Below, one piece after another: positions 1 to 8,080 of a stretch of 20,567 nucleotides of DNA. Every line of letters starts with the position of its first letter. Position 1 is the first letter of the stretch. The DNA comes from JBCDBD01 sp039184335 (GTDB taxonomy: Bacteria; Bacteroidota; Bacteroidia; Flavobacteriales; Flavobacteriaceae). Location of the stretch: contig JBCDBD010000047.1 of the NCBI GenBank assembly GCA_039184335.1, positions 1 to 20,567 of the forward strand. The letters run 5' to 3'. Position numbers and translations under genes: made by a program. Below the pieces are notes generated by a model. The model was not told where the DNA came from and did not search any database. It saw nothing but the letters and a program-made list of their open reading frames with translations.

Positions 1-125
1 ATAGGCCACAATCTCTTTTTCTATCATATCTTTATCAAGTACAAAGTACATAAAGGGTTGTTTGGGTTTGACTTATGTTTCGCAACACAAATCTCTGCAA
101 CCCTAACTTTCGATCCAAAAAAAGT
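1..125. other. Left-edge stretch without a recognisable gene
   Basis: No gene can be supported here. On the plus strand the frame beginning at base 1 is open until a TAA at 127-129, so it could be the last 42 codons of a gene entering from the left, but the translation shows no recognisable motif. On the minus strand an ATG at 27 (MIEKEIVAY) runs off the left edge and could start another gene. None of the three minus-strand frames continues the MOSC protein that stops at 126. Confidence 0.4.
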
Positions 126-674
126 TTAAATCACCTCATTTAAAAATTGTAACGACGCTCTGCCAATAACGAGATATGGGCTACTATCGGGAAAATGAAC
201 TTGAGAAGGTGCATGTCTTTTTACATATCTAAAAGAATCTGGGGCCATTCGTACCAAAAAAACCTCACACCCTAAGTGTCGCGAGAACCATTTCGAAACT
301 GTATGGGGTTCCTTGATTGCCTGTATGGTGTCTTCCCAAATACGGCATTCCATAGTTTCGTTGGCTGCTAGTGGCAATGAATTTGAAATTGCCATGGACG
401 CCCCATTGAAGCTGACCCGTATGCCACCATCCGTAAAGGCAACCTGAAAAAGCGCCATGTTGGGGAATTCCCGTTGGGTCAGGCAATTTCCATTACGATC
501 GACCAACATCCAATACCGGTCAAAAGCAAAACCAGTTTCGGCCACTACTGCACTTTTCAAGGCTATGGCTCCCATCGACTTTATGGGATAGACGTAAATT
601 TCACTGATGTTCAACACCAAAAAGAGTTTAATTTTAGATGTACAAGAATCACTTTTCTTGTCTTTTTCGAGCAA
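126..674 (-). pseudogene. MOSC-family protein, N-terminal beta-barrel domain only (truncated)
   Basis: This 182-aa protein matches the N-terminal domain of MOSC (molybdenum cofactor sulfurase C-terminal)/YcbX-like proteins. Visible hallmarks are the opening ISEIYVYPIKS (residues 24-34), GFAFDRYWMLVD (48-59), LTQRE (65-69) and the domain-closing VHFPDSSPYLVIGRASLQFLN near the end. Family members are about 260-280 aa and continue with an RFRPN motif and a conserved Cys that handles sulfur or molybdopterin; here a TAA falls right after FLNEVI, and the following 125 bases carry no MOSC sequence in any frame. The catalytic half is therefore missing and the gene is probably a remnant. The ATG at 674 overlaps the end of the upstream DUF2470 gene by 26 bases; a TTG or GTG just before NISEIY would remove the overlap and fit the family start better. 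Confidence 0.75.
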
Positions 675-945
675 CCTTTACCATTTCTACAAGCACTTGG
701 CGAAAATCATTCGGCCTGTTCAAACCTTTTGGAAAAGGTATCCGTGTTTTTTGTGCTCCTTTCTCGGTCTGCACTACTAGCAATTCCATTCCCGATGCAT
801 CATAATCCAGTAAGGTAACCTTAGCAACATCTATAAAGTCAGCATACACTTGAACAATCTGCACCATCTCTTTGCCGTGATCGTCATTGACATGCTGTAT
901 CGCATAGTCCATGAACTTTCTGTTGTTAAATGTATTGTTGTCCAT
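649..945 (-). CDS. DUF2470 domain protein (heme-utilisation HugZ C-terminal type)
   Basis: A 98-aa soluble protein that is essentially one DUF2470 domain. The signature is AIQHVNDDHGKEMVQIVQ (residues 15-32), where other members read AI.HMN.DH, followed by DYDASGMEL (47-55), and a helix ending FRQVLVEMVKVAR. In larger proteins this domain follows a pyridoxamine-phosphate-oxidase-like split barrel in heme-degrading HugZ proteins, and its HxNxDH motif lies near the heme or flavin. Stand-alone copies like this one are common in Bacteroidota and have no settled function. There is no signal peptide, so it should be cytoplasmic. It lies 47 bases downstream of the membrane hydrolase and overlaps the truncated MOSC gene, so all three may share a transcript. 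Confidence 0.75.
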   Translation of the reverse strand: MDNNTFNNRKFMDYAIQHVNDDHGKEMVQIVQVYADFIDVAKVTLLDYDASGMELLVVQTEKGAQKTRIPFPKGLNRPNDFRQVLVEMVKVARKRQEK

Positions 946-992
946 TTAGGTAATGAAATTGCTGCTGTTCATGTTCTTTTTTTGATGGATCC

Positions 993-2000
993 CTATGGTC
1001 GCTTCCCTTTGATACGTGACCACAAGACCTGTAATAGGTAATGGGCATCCCTGCCCGTTTTTTCATTTTCTGTTGCCGTTATGATATCATCTTCGTTTTC
1101 CAGTACATAGGTGAACGAAAAAAATGGTGGTCCCTTTTTTTGGGGAATCAAGCCAAATCGCAAATCATAAAAATACCAATTGCCCTGTTTTTCTTCCATA
1201 ATGTACCAACCCTCTGTAATCGCAACAAGACGCCGCACGTTGGGATATTGTAACATATGTTGTGAAGCCTTCCTATTCTTGGGATACGAGGTGAACTGTA
1301 TGGGATGGGCATCAAAAAAGGAATAGTCCCCTATGAAATAACTATCCTCGGTTTCTATATTGGCGTTCCATAAAATCGTATTCATGGGTGAAGGCCGTGT
1401 GCTGATTTTTTCAAACGTAATGCCTTGGTTATCGAGGGCCTGCTCGAATTTTCGGTTGACCGCCGCTTTGAGCACTAAAGTGAGCAAGAGATAAAAAGTG
1501 GAAACGGTAAGCCCCACCTTGTTTAGCTTTCGCCTAGTCTCAGAACCGCTCTTAAAGAAGAGCACCAACATGGTGCATATCAAAAAGGGGGCCGTGTACA
1601 ATGGGTCGATCACAAAGATGGAATTTAAGGCCAGCCGCATATCAAGGGGCCAAAACAATTGGGTGCCCCATGTGGTAAAGGCATCCAACAGCGGATGCGT
1701 GAAGAAGCCCCAAAAAAACAGTTTTGCCCAAGGCTGCCAACCCAAATCCTTTTTTCGCTCTATCGCATTGACCAACCATCCGAATAGGGGTGCCATCAAC
1801 AAACTAAAAACGATGGAATGACTAAAGCCCCTGTGCACCTCAATAGCGGTAATGGTATCGGTAAAAAAATTGGCAATGACATCTAAATCTGGAATGGTTC
1901 CGGCAATAGCCCCATAAAGCAACGCCTTGTTGCCCACTTTTCTTCCAAGAACGGCCTCGCCTACCGCTGCTCCCAAAACGATTTGGGTCAATGAATCCAA
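993..2000 (-). CDS. Membrane-bound metal-dependent hydrolase, YdjM/DUF457 family
   Basis: This 335-aa inner-membrane protein belongs to the LexA-regulated YdjM/DUF457 family. It opens with the family start MDSLTQIVLGAAVGEA, followed by AGTIPDLD (residues 33-40), HRGFSHS (56-62) and THPLLDAFTTWGTQ (101-114). The Asp and His residues of these three motifs probably form a metal site at the membrane face. Hydrophobic helices occupy roughly 25-45, 64-80, 93-110, 125-148 and 160-180; the last 150 residues are soluble, with several aromatic-rich strands (YFIGDYSFFDAHP, GNWYFYDLRFG). Length is normal for the Bacteroidota form. The substrate is unknown; a phospholipase-like or envelope-maintenance role is often suggested for the fold. 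It begins 118 bases after the lipoprotein gene on the same strand. Confidence 0.85.
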   Translation of the reverse strand: MDSLTQIVLGAAVGEAVLGRKVGNKALLYGAIAGTIPDLDVIANFFTDTITAIEVHRGFSHSIVFSLLMAPLFGWLVNAIERKKDLGWQPWAKLFFWGFFTHPLLDAFTTWGTQLFWPLDMRLALNSIFVIDPLYTAPFLICTMLVLFFKSGSETRRKLNKVGLTVSTFYLLLTLVLKAAVNRKFEQALDNQGITFEKISTRPSPMNTILWNANIETEDSYFIGDYSFFDAHPIQFTSYPKNRKASQHMLQYPNVRRLVAITEGWYIMEEKQGNWYFYDLRFGLIPQKKGPPFFSFTYVLENEDDIITATENEKTGRDAHYLLQVLWSRIKGKRP

Positions 2001-2118
2001 TAGATACGATTTTAGCTACGAAAATACACATTCTTGGCAGCGAAACGTGCGCCTTCGTTTTGAAATACTGACATGGCACTCTTTTAACCACCGGTCGAAA
2101 CGAAACAATGGAAAACAC

Positions 2119-3003
2119 TTATTTTCGTAAGTCAGCAATACATTTAAGGGAGTGTTGCCCCGTTCTTGCCATTGCGTCGGTCACCAGAAGCTTCGCATCT
2201 TCATTTTCAAGGTACCAAAGGGCTTCGGTAATGGAATCCAAGGCTATGGGTATATTGGTGATAGGGATATCCCCGACCGTAACCTGATTTTCAAACCCGT
2301 CTTCAAAAATTACGGTGAATTGACCTGTACCTGACTGTATGCCCATTTCAATATCATCAAAATACACCTCAAAACCGGCTTCATTTTCAGGAGCAAACTC
2401 CACACCGCGAAGCGCAAAGGTATAAGCAGTGAGGGATGCTTTATCAAAAGGTGCATAATTCGGGTATTCCAACGGATTCCCGGTGATGGATAGGGTTTTA
2501 TCAACTCCGCCCCCCTCTAGGCGAATGGAAACAAACTCAAGCATATCGAAGTCACACTGAATGGTCATTTTATACCATGTATTGGGCTGCAGGTCAACTT
2601 CAAAATCCTGAACCATCCAATTATCGGTATTCGTTGGTATTCCTTCACGGTTTTCAGGATAACCAACAGGAAACCAAAGTCGGCCCGTTCTGTCAAATCC
2701 TGCAAGGGCCATCCAATCTGCTCCCTCAAATCGGACTGGATCTTCCAAACCCTCTAAAAGTTCGATATCCAAACCAAAAATGATATCAGGGGCAAGGTCA
2801 TCTTCAAAATAAAAGTGGCCACTGACATATGCCAATGTAGGTGTCTCAAAAAAACTTTGTGCCCCTAGATCTGAATGGGAAAAGGCCACTGCCGAACTTA
2901 CGATGGCATCCAATAATTCGGTAGTTTCGGCCGTAACACTATTTTCTTGCTCGTTATCACAGGCAAACAACATAAAGAGAAGTGCTAAACACAATCGTTT
3001 CAT
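2119..3003 (-). CDS. Surface lipoprotein with beta-rich jelly-roll-like body
   Basis: The preferred start is the ATG at 3003, giving MKRLCLALLFMLFAC and a 294-aa product; a TTG start 15 bases upstream would only add five residues before the signal. The lipobox LFAC places the lipidated Cys at residue 15, followed by an acidic DNEQE stretch that may favour export to the cell surface. The body alternates short strands with aromatic and Gly residues (FYFEDDLAP, NTWYKMTIQCDF, SIRLEGGGVDK, FEVYFDDIEMG, FEDGFENQ), which looks like a concanavalin/carbohydrate-binding jelly roll, where a YFDDI strand near the end is typical. No catalytic motif was recognised and no family name can be given. The gene is followed at 118 bases by the DUF457 gene. 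Confidence 0.7.
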   Translation of the reverse strand: MKRLCLALLFMLFACDNEQENSVTAETTELLDAIVSSAVAFSHSDLGAQSFFETPTLAYVSGHFYFEDDLAPDIIFGLDIELLEGLEDPVRFEGADWMALAGFDRTGRLWFPVGYPENREGIPTNTDNWMVQDFEVDLQPNTWYKMTIQCDFDMLEFVSIRLEGGGVDKTLSITGNPLEYPNYAPFDKASLTAYTFALRGVEFAPENEAGFEVYFDDIEMGIQSGTGQFTVIFEDGFENQVTVGDIPITNIPIALDSITEALWYLENEDAKLLVTDAMARTGQHSLKCIADLRK

Positions 3004-3164
3004 GTATTTAGAACGCAATTTTTGTCTTTAGCGTACACATGCAGAAAACCCACCTGTGTCTCATATCGTATTTTTAGAAATGTAAATTGTTTATTAGATC
3101 ATTTTGCCTTTATTGTGCATCTAAAGCCTTTTGGTGGCACTTCGACATAGGTCGTTTGCCATCA

Positions 3165-3191
3165 GCCCATAGTTAAAGAAATCGTATGGGC
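3165..3191. repeat. 7-bp perfect inverted repeat, hairpin candidate
   Basis: GCCCATA (3165-3171) and TATGGGC (3185-3191) are exact inverse complements separated by 13 bases. The pair lies 24 bases beyond the stop of the two-TM/CBS gene on the minus strand. No T-run follows on that strand, so it is not a classical intrinsic terminator; it could stabilise the 3' end of the message. Nothing else was seen in the 211 bases between 3004 and 3214. Confidence 0.35.
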
Positions 3192-3214
3192 AACACGAAG
3201 CGTAATAATGTTCC

Positions 3215-3979
3215 TTATTCTATTGGGTCAATGGCTTCGTCCCCCCCAGAAAGGTACCTAAGGATCAGGCTATCTGTCAACCAACCCACCAAACTTTTAT
3301 TCTTATCAAGAATAAACACATCTTTGATACTCGAATTTTTGGCAAGTGCCAATCGAATGTCTTCCAAGATGACCCCTTTACCAAACGTTAAAAAACTACG
3401 TGCTACTTCTTGGTGCTTTTTATTGGAGATAAATGAGCTGAAATCATAATCGGCGACAGAGTTCGCATCTTCCAGCTCGTTTAGGGCATTGAGAAATGTA
3501 GCTTTGTGAACCACATATTTAAGCTCTCCCTTCTCAAGTATGGGAAGTCTGGATTTTTTGACCTCGTTCAGAAAGTCTATGATTTCCTTTATTTTTTTCG
3601 CCTCAAGCTCTTCCAGATTTTTAAAGACCATGGTTTTTTTGGAAATCATTATTTGGGTGACATTAATATCATCCAAAATATCTGGACTTAACTTATCTAT
3701 CAATTTATCGTAGCGTTTCGTTGCAATATCGAAATTCTCTTTTCCGAAATAAAATGCAAGTACCGTTCCGATCCAAGTAGCAAACAAGGGAATCAATGTA
3801 TTAAAAATGTCTTGCATGGTATCAGCTTTCTGTTTGGTGAGGTAATAAAACAGTGCCAATAAAATGATCGCACTAAATGTCAACCAGATGATGATAGTGG
3901 CCAGTCTATTTCTATTGGCGGCCTCGCCCAATTCATACCATTTTTTCTTTTCCATTGCTACAGAATTACTAATTGACAT
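3215..3979 (-). CDS. Two-TM membrane protein with CBS-like C-terminal domains
   Basis: A 254-aa protein with no signal peptide. Two hydrophobic helices lie at about 27-47 and 58-78, followed by a charged linker and a cytoplasmic region that reads as two CBS-like modules: VTQIMISKKTMVF with SRLPILEKGELKYVVHKATFLNAL (about 107-166), and GVILEDIRLALAKNSSIKDVFILDKNKSLVGWLTDSLILRYL in its second half (about 202-243). The hydrophobic-strand/Gly-turn/helix order (KDVFILD, LVGWLTDS) is that of CBS domains, which bind adenine nucleotides and regulate an attached membrane part. No transporter domain is visible, so this would be a free-standing membrane sensor. An inverted repeat sits directly before the ATG at 3979; the second ATG (residue 9, 3955) is an equally good start. 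Function unknown. Confidence 0.65.
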   Translation of the reverse strand: MSISNSVAMEKKKWYELGEAANRNRLATIIIWLTFSAIILLALFYYLTKQKADTMQDIFNTLIPLFATWIGTVLAFYFGKENFDIATKRYDKLIDKLSPDILDDINVTQIMISKKTMVFKNLEELEAKKIKEIIDFLNEVKKSRLPILEKGELKYVVHKATFLNALNELEDANSVADYDFSSFISNKKHQEVARSFLTFGKGVILEDIRLALAKNSSIKDVFILDKNKSLVGWLTDSLILRYLSGGDEAIDPIE

Positions 3980-3981
3980 GT

Positions 3982-4000
3982 GATACTTTTTTAAAGTATC
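3982..4000. repeat. 8-bp inverted repeat immediately upstream of the CBS-like gene
   Basis: GATACTTT (3982-3989) and AAAGTATC (3993-4000) are perfect inverse complements around a 3-base centre. The element begins two bases from the ATG at 3979, in the 5' leader or promoter of the minus-strand gene. It could be an operator, or in RNA a hairpin covering the ribosome-binding region. Confidence 0.4.
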
Positions 4001-4542
4001 CTTACTTTATCACGACCCTGGTCGATTGCGCTACACAGCAATCTTTTTCGGGGGAAGAAAGTGAACCAGGGAAAACCTAGATGTTATAACTCTTAAATAT
4101 AAAAATTGGGAACAAAAACCCACTATACTAAAACCTTAAAAATTATACGTTTTTTGTCTATTTTGAGCGCATTTCGTCGCCCTGTGCCCCTATACTTCTT
4201 CACAGAAGGGCTCTGGTTGGGCAAAATAGGTTATACCATTTTTGTGAGCACCACTGGTTTTCTTTGGGCACTTTTCATGTGCCAACTTATAATCATTACA
4301 GATTCATTCTGATAATTGGTAATATAAATCTGGTAACTATTGGTGCTTCCTCGTTAGGGTAACCACAGAGACTGTGTGCTCTAGCTTTAAATTGAGGAAA
4401 ACTGCAAAGAGACTAAAACCTTCGGCAACACAGGCTAAATATACTGATCTGGGGCCAGCTTCATTTCTTAATTTAAGTTAATAAATACATACAAATTATT
4501 CAATAAGTTGACGTTATGTAATACAAAAACTATTTATGACTC
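4001..4542. other. Gene-poor intergenic region containing repeat copy 1
   Basis: About 540 bases with no supportable gene between divergently read genes. It holds a weak 6-bp stem GATTGC/GCAATC (4024-4043) followed by five Ts, the first copy of a diverged 49-bp repeat (4101-4149), a GCCC-TGTG/CACA-GGGC stem near 4179-4212, and a CACAG/CTGTG hairpin (4364-4376). On the minus strand 4477-4337 is open for 47 codons with a protein-like composition but no start codon. The concentration of small hairpins and the repeat copy suggests accumulated small elements or an unrecognised RNA rather than coding sequence. Confidence 0.45.
4101..4149 (+). repeat. Diverged 49-bp direct repeat, copy 1
   Basis: Aligned without gaps to 11461-11509, 38 of 49 bases agree. 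The most conserved part is AAACCTTA(A/G)AAATTAT(A/G)CG at the right end, with AAATTG and TCAAAAAC-like blocks at the left. Both copies lie in gene-free DNA in the same orientation. No inverted ends, target duplication or coding content is visible, so this is a dispersed intergenic repeat of unknown kind. Confidence 0.5.
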
Positions 4543-5853
4543 ATGAGAATGCAAAGACTACTTTTAAGCCTATTCCTACTTTCGTCCATAGGCTGTAAAG
4601 ACACTACAAACAATAAACTTACCGTTGTAGGTGATGAAGGGAAATCTTCGATGGCACTTAATGACAACATGCTTATAGGCGGTGCCAATATCTTGGCTTT
4701 TGGGCCAAATAACGTGTTATTTATAGGTGATAGTAAGGCTGGCAAATTATATGCGGTACCTACGCAAGCCAATGAGTTAAAAGACCCTGTCCCCTATAAT
4801 ATGGAGGGTTTCGATATTTTGATGGCTAAAAAATTGAACATAGAACCTCGGGATGTCATTATTGGTGACATGAAAATTCATCCTGTAAGCCAAGAAGCAT
4901 ATGTGTCCGTTAAATTAGGATATCAACCGGATGCCAAATCGGTAATAGCTGTAGTCAATCCAATTTCTACTGATATCCAATTAGTGGAAATCACAGAAAA
5001 TAACTCCCAAAGTGTTTCCATAAAAAATCCGGCATCTTCAGATTTAATGTTTTGGAAAGACACCTCCGCAAGCAACTTAAATATTACTGACATCGATTAC
5101 AATGATGGGTATGTCTATGTTGCTGGGCTTACCAATAGTGAGTTTGCTTCTACCCTACGGAAAATACCATATCCGTTTACTGATGCCCAAGAAATGGTGA
5201 ACAGTGTCGAAATTTATCATGCGGTACATACACAAAACGAAACACGTGCCCCCATACGCACAATGTTGTTTGAGGAAGTAAATGGAAACGCTACCTTGCT
5301 GGCAAGTTATACCTGTACCCCTCTAGTGACCATTCCAGCTGATGACATTACAAAAGGAGCTGACATTAAAGGAAAAACCATTGCCGAGCTTGGCTATGGA
5401 AATACCCCAATAGATATGCTGGTAGTAACGACACAAGGCTTTGATGGTTCAATCAGCAAAAGTCTAATAGTTACCAATAAGAACAGAGGCGGAACCATGA
5501 TTCCTTTTAGTTCAGTAATAGCTGGTATTAAAGGAGAGGGAATGGCTGGACAACGCGCCATGTTTGCATCGGGTTTGGAAGGCATTCAAGAAATTCCTAC
5601 TGCCAATGTCATGCAAGTTGATATTCAAAACCCTCAGATGTTGGGAGTGGTACGGCGTAACATTGAAACTGGAGCTATTGATCTGGTTTCTGAATTAACA
5701 GGCACGTTCTTGAGATTAAGTGACTTTATTTCAGAATATGATTTTCCGGATTATAAATATCCTGAGGCTCAGGCCGGCACTAAACAATACCATGACATGG
5801 TAAAGCAAATGGAAGGTTATGCAGATTTAACTTCTGAAAAAATGGGAAGATAA
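4543..5853 (+). CDS. Lipoprotein with beta-propeller-like repeats
   Basis: A 436-aa exported lipoprotein: MRMQRLLLSLFLLSSIGC places the lipidated Cys at residue 18 (lipobox SIGC); the ATG two codons later is an equally possible start. The mature part contains repeated blade-like strands such as NILAFGPNNVLFIGDSKAGKLYAV (about 49-72), DMKIHPVSQEAYVSVKLG, NITDIDYNDGYVYVAGLTN and DMLVVTTQGFDGSISKSLIVTNK, the pattern of a beta-propeller as in quinoprotein- or NHL-type folds. No haem CxxCH motif and no PQQ signature was found, so an enzymatic call is not justified. It begins after a long gene-free stretch and is followed after 146 bases by a second lipoprotein gene on the same strand, an alpha/beta hydrolase; the two may act together at the outer membrane or in the periplasm. 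Confidence 0.7.
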   Translation: MRMQRLLLSLFLLSSIGCKDTTNNKLTVVGDEGKSSMALNDNMLIGGANILAFGPNNVLFIGDSKAGKLYAVPTQANELKDPVPYNMEGFDILMAKKLNIEPRDVIIGDMKIHPVSQEAYVSVKLGYQPDAKSVIAVVNPISTDIQLVEITENNSQSVSIKNPASSDLMFWKDTSASNLNITDIDYNDGYVYVAGLTNSEFASTLRKIPYPFTDAQEMVNSVEIYHAVHTQNETRAPIRTMLFEEVNGNATLLASYTCTPLVTIPADDITKGADIKGKTIAELGYGNTPIDMLVVTTQGFDGSISKSLIVTNKNRGGTMIPFSSVIAGIKGEGMAGQRAMFASGLEGIQEIPTANVMQVDIQNPQMLGVVRRNIETGAIDLVSELTGTFLRLSDFISEYDFPDYKYPEAQAGTKQYHDMVKQMEGYADLTSEKMGR

Positions 5854-5999
5854 ACCAACGGCCCAAGAACTTACTTCGAATATATACCTCTTGCGCAGAA
5901 AGCTGTTTGGATCATTATTTATCCACAAAATTGGAAATTTTTACAATATAGACCTGAAGGCACAATTAAAAAAATCCCTTTTCCATAAAACCATAAACC

Positions 6000-6989
6000 A
6001 TGAGGTTAAGCAACACTTTTCAAGCATTACCAACCGTACTATTGTTTTTAGTCGTTGTTGCGTGTAAACAAAAACAAACAACTGAACCCGAAACAGAAGT
6101 TATGATGGAAACTTCACAAAAAGAAACCCAAAACCTTATATCAACAACAGAGACATTTTTTTCAGGATTTCGTGATGTTGACATTATTATAGACGGTATA
6201 AACATTCACGCTGTGGTTGGTGGTTCTGGACAACCTTTACTGTTGCTTCACGGTGCACCGGAATCCCATGTTATGTGGCGTGATCTGGCCCCAAAACTTG
6301 CAAAAGACTTTACGGTAATTGTGCCTGATCTGCGTGGTTATGGACGAAGCGATAAGCCTAGAAACAGTGATTACTCTAAAAGGCGTATGGCGAAAGACCA
6401 AATAGAATTAATGAACGAATTAGGATATGATTCTTTTCTGATCGCTTCCCATGATAGAGGGTCACATACTGCTAGAAGATTAGCAAAAGATTACCCTGAA
6501 GCCGTAAAAAAAATGATTATTATGGACATTATTCCCGCTACATACGTTTGGCAGCATATGAATACCAAGGTAGCCAATAGGTTTTGGGCTTGGACATTTT
6601 GGTCACAGCCCTATCCCCTGCCTGAAAAACTCATGGGGCCCCAAGCTGGGGCATTTGCTAAAATGGCGGCCATGGACGATGAAGAAGCTGGCGAAGATTA
6701 TGCTGCGACCAATGGGACAGATGATGCTTTTCATGCCATGTGCGAAGATTACCGTGCAAGCGCGGGTATAGATATTGAGCACGATAAAGCGGACGCAGAT
6801 GTAAAGATTACCGTTCCCACCTTAGTGATTTGGGGAAAACAATCCAATACAGGAAATTTTGATTACCCAGCTATCTGGAAAAACGAAGTGAATGAGGTGT
6901 CCTTTTTAGAATTGGATGCCGGACATTTTATTGTGGAAGAGAAACCAGAGGAAGTATTGGAAGCAACCTTATCATTTTTCACCAAGTAG
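6000..6989 (+). CDS. Lipid-anchored alpha/beta hydrolase, haloacetate dehalogenase/epoxide hydrolase type
   Basis: A 329-aa alpha/beta hydrolase with a lipoprotein signal (LFLVVVAC, Cys 22) and a 35-residue acidic/Thr-rich spacer. Fold motifs: LLLHGAPESH (81-90, oxyanion HGxP), PDLRGYGRSDKP (109-120), nucleophile motif SHDRGSHTARR (150-160, D152), MDIIPA (175-180, D176 as probable acid), and DAGHFIVEE (306-314, H309). The cap region YVWQHMN and SQPYPLPEKLMG (182-188, 202-213) closely resembles fluoroacetate dehalogenases. Two specificity positions differ, however: the second carboxylate-binding Arg of the DRGxR motif is His 156, and the halide-binding His of the cap HW pair is Ala 197 (W198 kept). 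Family assignment is firm; activity on haloacetates is doubtful, and epoxide hydrolysis or another dehalogenation is possible. Lipid anchoring is unusual, since characterised members are cytosolic. Confidence 0.8.
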   Translation: MRLSNTFQALPTVLLFLVVVACKQKQTTEPETEVMMETSQKETQNLISTTETFFSGFRDVDIIIDGINIHAVVGGSGQPLLLLHGAPESHVMWRDLAPKLAKDFTVIVPDLRGYGRSDKPRNSDYSKRRMAKDQIELMNELGYDSFLIASHDRGSHTARRLAKDYPEAVKKMIIMDIIPATYVWQHMNTKVANRFWAWTFWSQPYPLPEKLMGPQAGAFAKMAAMDDEEAGEDYAATNGTDDAFHAMCEDYRASAGIDIEHDKADADVKITVPTLVIWGKQSNTGNFDYPAIWKNEVNEVSFLELDAGHFIVEEKPEEVLEATLSFFTK

Positions 6990-7060
6990 GTGATGCTTGC
7001 ATACAAATTAATTAATAAACGGTTCGCAACGCTTGCCGCAAATAACTTAAGGTCCACACA

Positions 7061-8080
7061 TCATTTCGTTTTTTTCTCGTGCATGATCGATTCCAAATAC
7101 CTTTGAAATCCTTCATCCATATCTTGGGTAATCGTGGAAATGTCCTCATGGTTTTTCTCGCCTCGCATAATTTCACCCAATAGCATATTGGCCCTTTTAC
7201 TGTATTGTTGATAGCGTTTTCGTTCAATCAGGGGGGCTTCGTCCAAGGCTTGGTCAAACTTCTCTTTCATGTTCTTTTGAATGGTAAGCGCTTCAATTTC
7301 TTTTGTTATTTTATCATGTTGGTCTTGGGGCAGTTGATCGATCACGATCATGGGAATCTCGGCAATCTCACGTTTTTCCTCTGCCAGTCTTTCCGCCTTG
7401 TTTTTTTGCCTCCAAATCCAGAAAATGGAACCTGAGGCAAGCAAGGCAATAGCCGCAATGACCAAAGTAAAAATGAGATCCTTGGCCGAATCTTCGGTCT
7501 TTAAGATAACATCATTCAAAGTTTCTGCAATCTTGGGGCCTAGATGTTTTTCATAACCCTTTCCCGTGGTATCAAGAGCGCCTTCAATCAACTTGTTTAC
7601 CTGTATTGGAATTTCATGCTCAAGCTGCTTGATAAGGTCATCATAGAATTCACTCGTGATTTTAGATATGGCATCATTCGTAGCATCTCCTAAAGTTTCC
7701 TCTCGTAACGAAGCTGCAATGAGTGTTATTCGCTTTTGGAGCACAAGCATAAGTTGGTCCATATTTGATCTCAACAACATTTGTGTAGAATCATTCAAGG
7801 CCCCTTGTTCTATGGACTCTTTAATGATGTCTTGTATTTCGAGACTTATTTTATCCAGCTCAACAGAATCCAATTTCATTAAAACAGCATCCATTGCCCG
7901 TGATGTTATCAAGAATGACAATGAATCCAATTGTTTATCGTAAACTGCATCCAATGCACCATCAGTAGCCTTGTATGTAAAATCTGAAGGGTCGTTCAGA
8001 GTGTCTTTTATCGCTTGACATCCGCATAAAAGCATGAATGCCATTAACATTGTTCCAACAGATGGCTTTTGCAGCTTCAT
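7061..8080 (-). CDS. Lipoprotein with central TM helix and cytoplasmic helical tail
   Basis: A 339-aa protein with an unusual layout. MKLQKPSVGTMLMAFMLLCGC is a lipoprotein signal (lipobox LCGC, Cys 21). Residues 22-200 are almost entirely helical and charged, with repeated hydrophobic heptads (LDSLSFLITSRAMDAVLMKLDS, DQLMLVLQKRITLIAASL). A TM helix at about 202-223 (LIFTLVIAAIALLASGSIFWIW) is followed by RQKNK, and residues 224-339 are charged helices ending in a basic tail. If lipidated and inserted, it would be held in the inner membrane at both points, with coiled coil outside and inside the membrane. No family was recognised. Its ATG overlaps the stop of the small ORF 8077-8277 by four bases, and it converges with the hydrolase gene. 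Confidence 0.65.
   Translation of the reverse strand: MKLQKPSVGTMLMAFMLLCGCQAIKDTLNDPSDFTYKATDGALDAVYDKQLDSLSFLITSRAMDAVLMKLDSVELDKISLEIQDIIKESIEQGALNDSTQMLLRSNMDQLMLVLQKRITLIAASLREETLGDATNDAISKITSEFYDDLIKQLEHEIPIQVNKLIEGALDTTGKGYEKHLGPKIAETLNDVILKTEDSAKDLIFTLVIAAIALLASGSIFWIWRQKNKAERLAEEKREIAEIPMIVIDQLPQDQHDKITKEIEALTIQKNMKEKFDQALDEAPLIERKRYQQYSKRANMLLGEIMRGEKNHEDISTITQDMDEGFQRYLESIMHEKKTK

Noticed and set aside
1498..1821. Plus-strand 107-codon frame antisense to the DUF457 hydrolase
   Set aside because: The minus strand encodes a full-length family protein across this region; the plus frame is a shadow.
4024..4048. GATTGC/GCAATC stem followed by five Ts as an intrinsic terminator
   Set aside because: The stem has only six pairs with an 8-base loop and no plus-strand gene ends upstream of it.
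4106..4312. Plus-strand 68-codon frame with hydrophobic C-terminal half
   Set aside because: It starts with TTG inside the diverged repeat, has no family features, and the hydrophobic stretch can arise from AT-rich DNA. No ATG start exists.
4337..4477. Minus-strand 47-codon open stretch with protein-like composition (VYLACVAEGFSLFAVFLNL)
   Set aside because: It is bounded by stops on both sides with no start codon and no recognised family. It could be part of an RNA or repeat element, but it cannot be called a gene.
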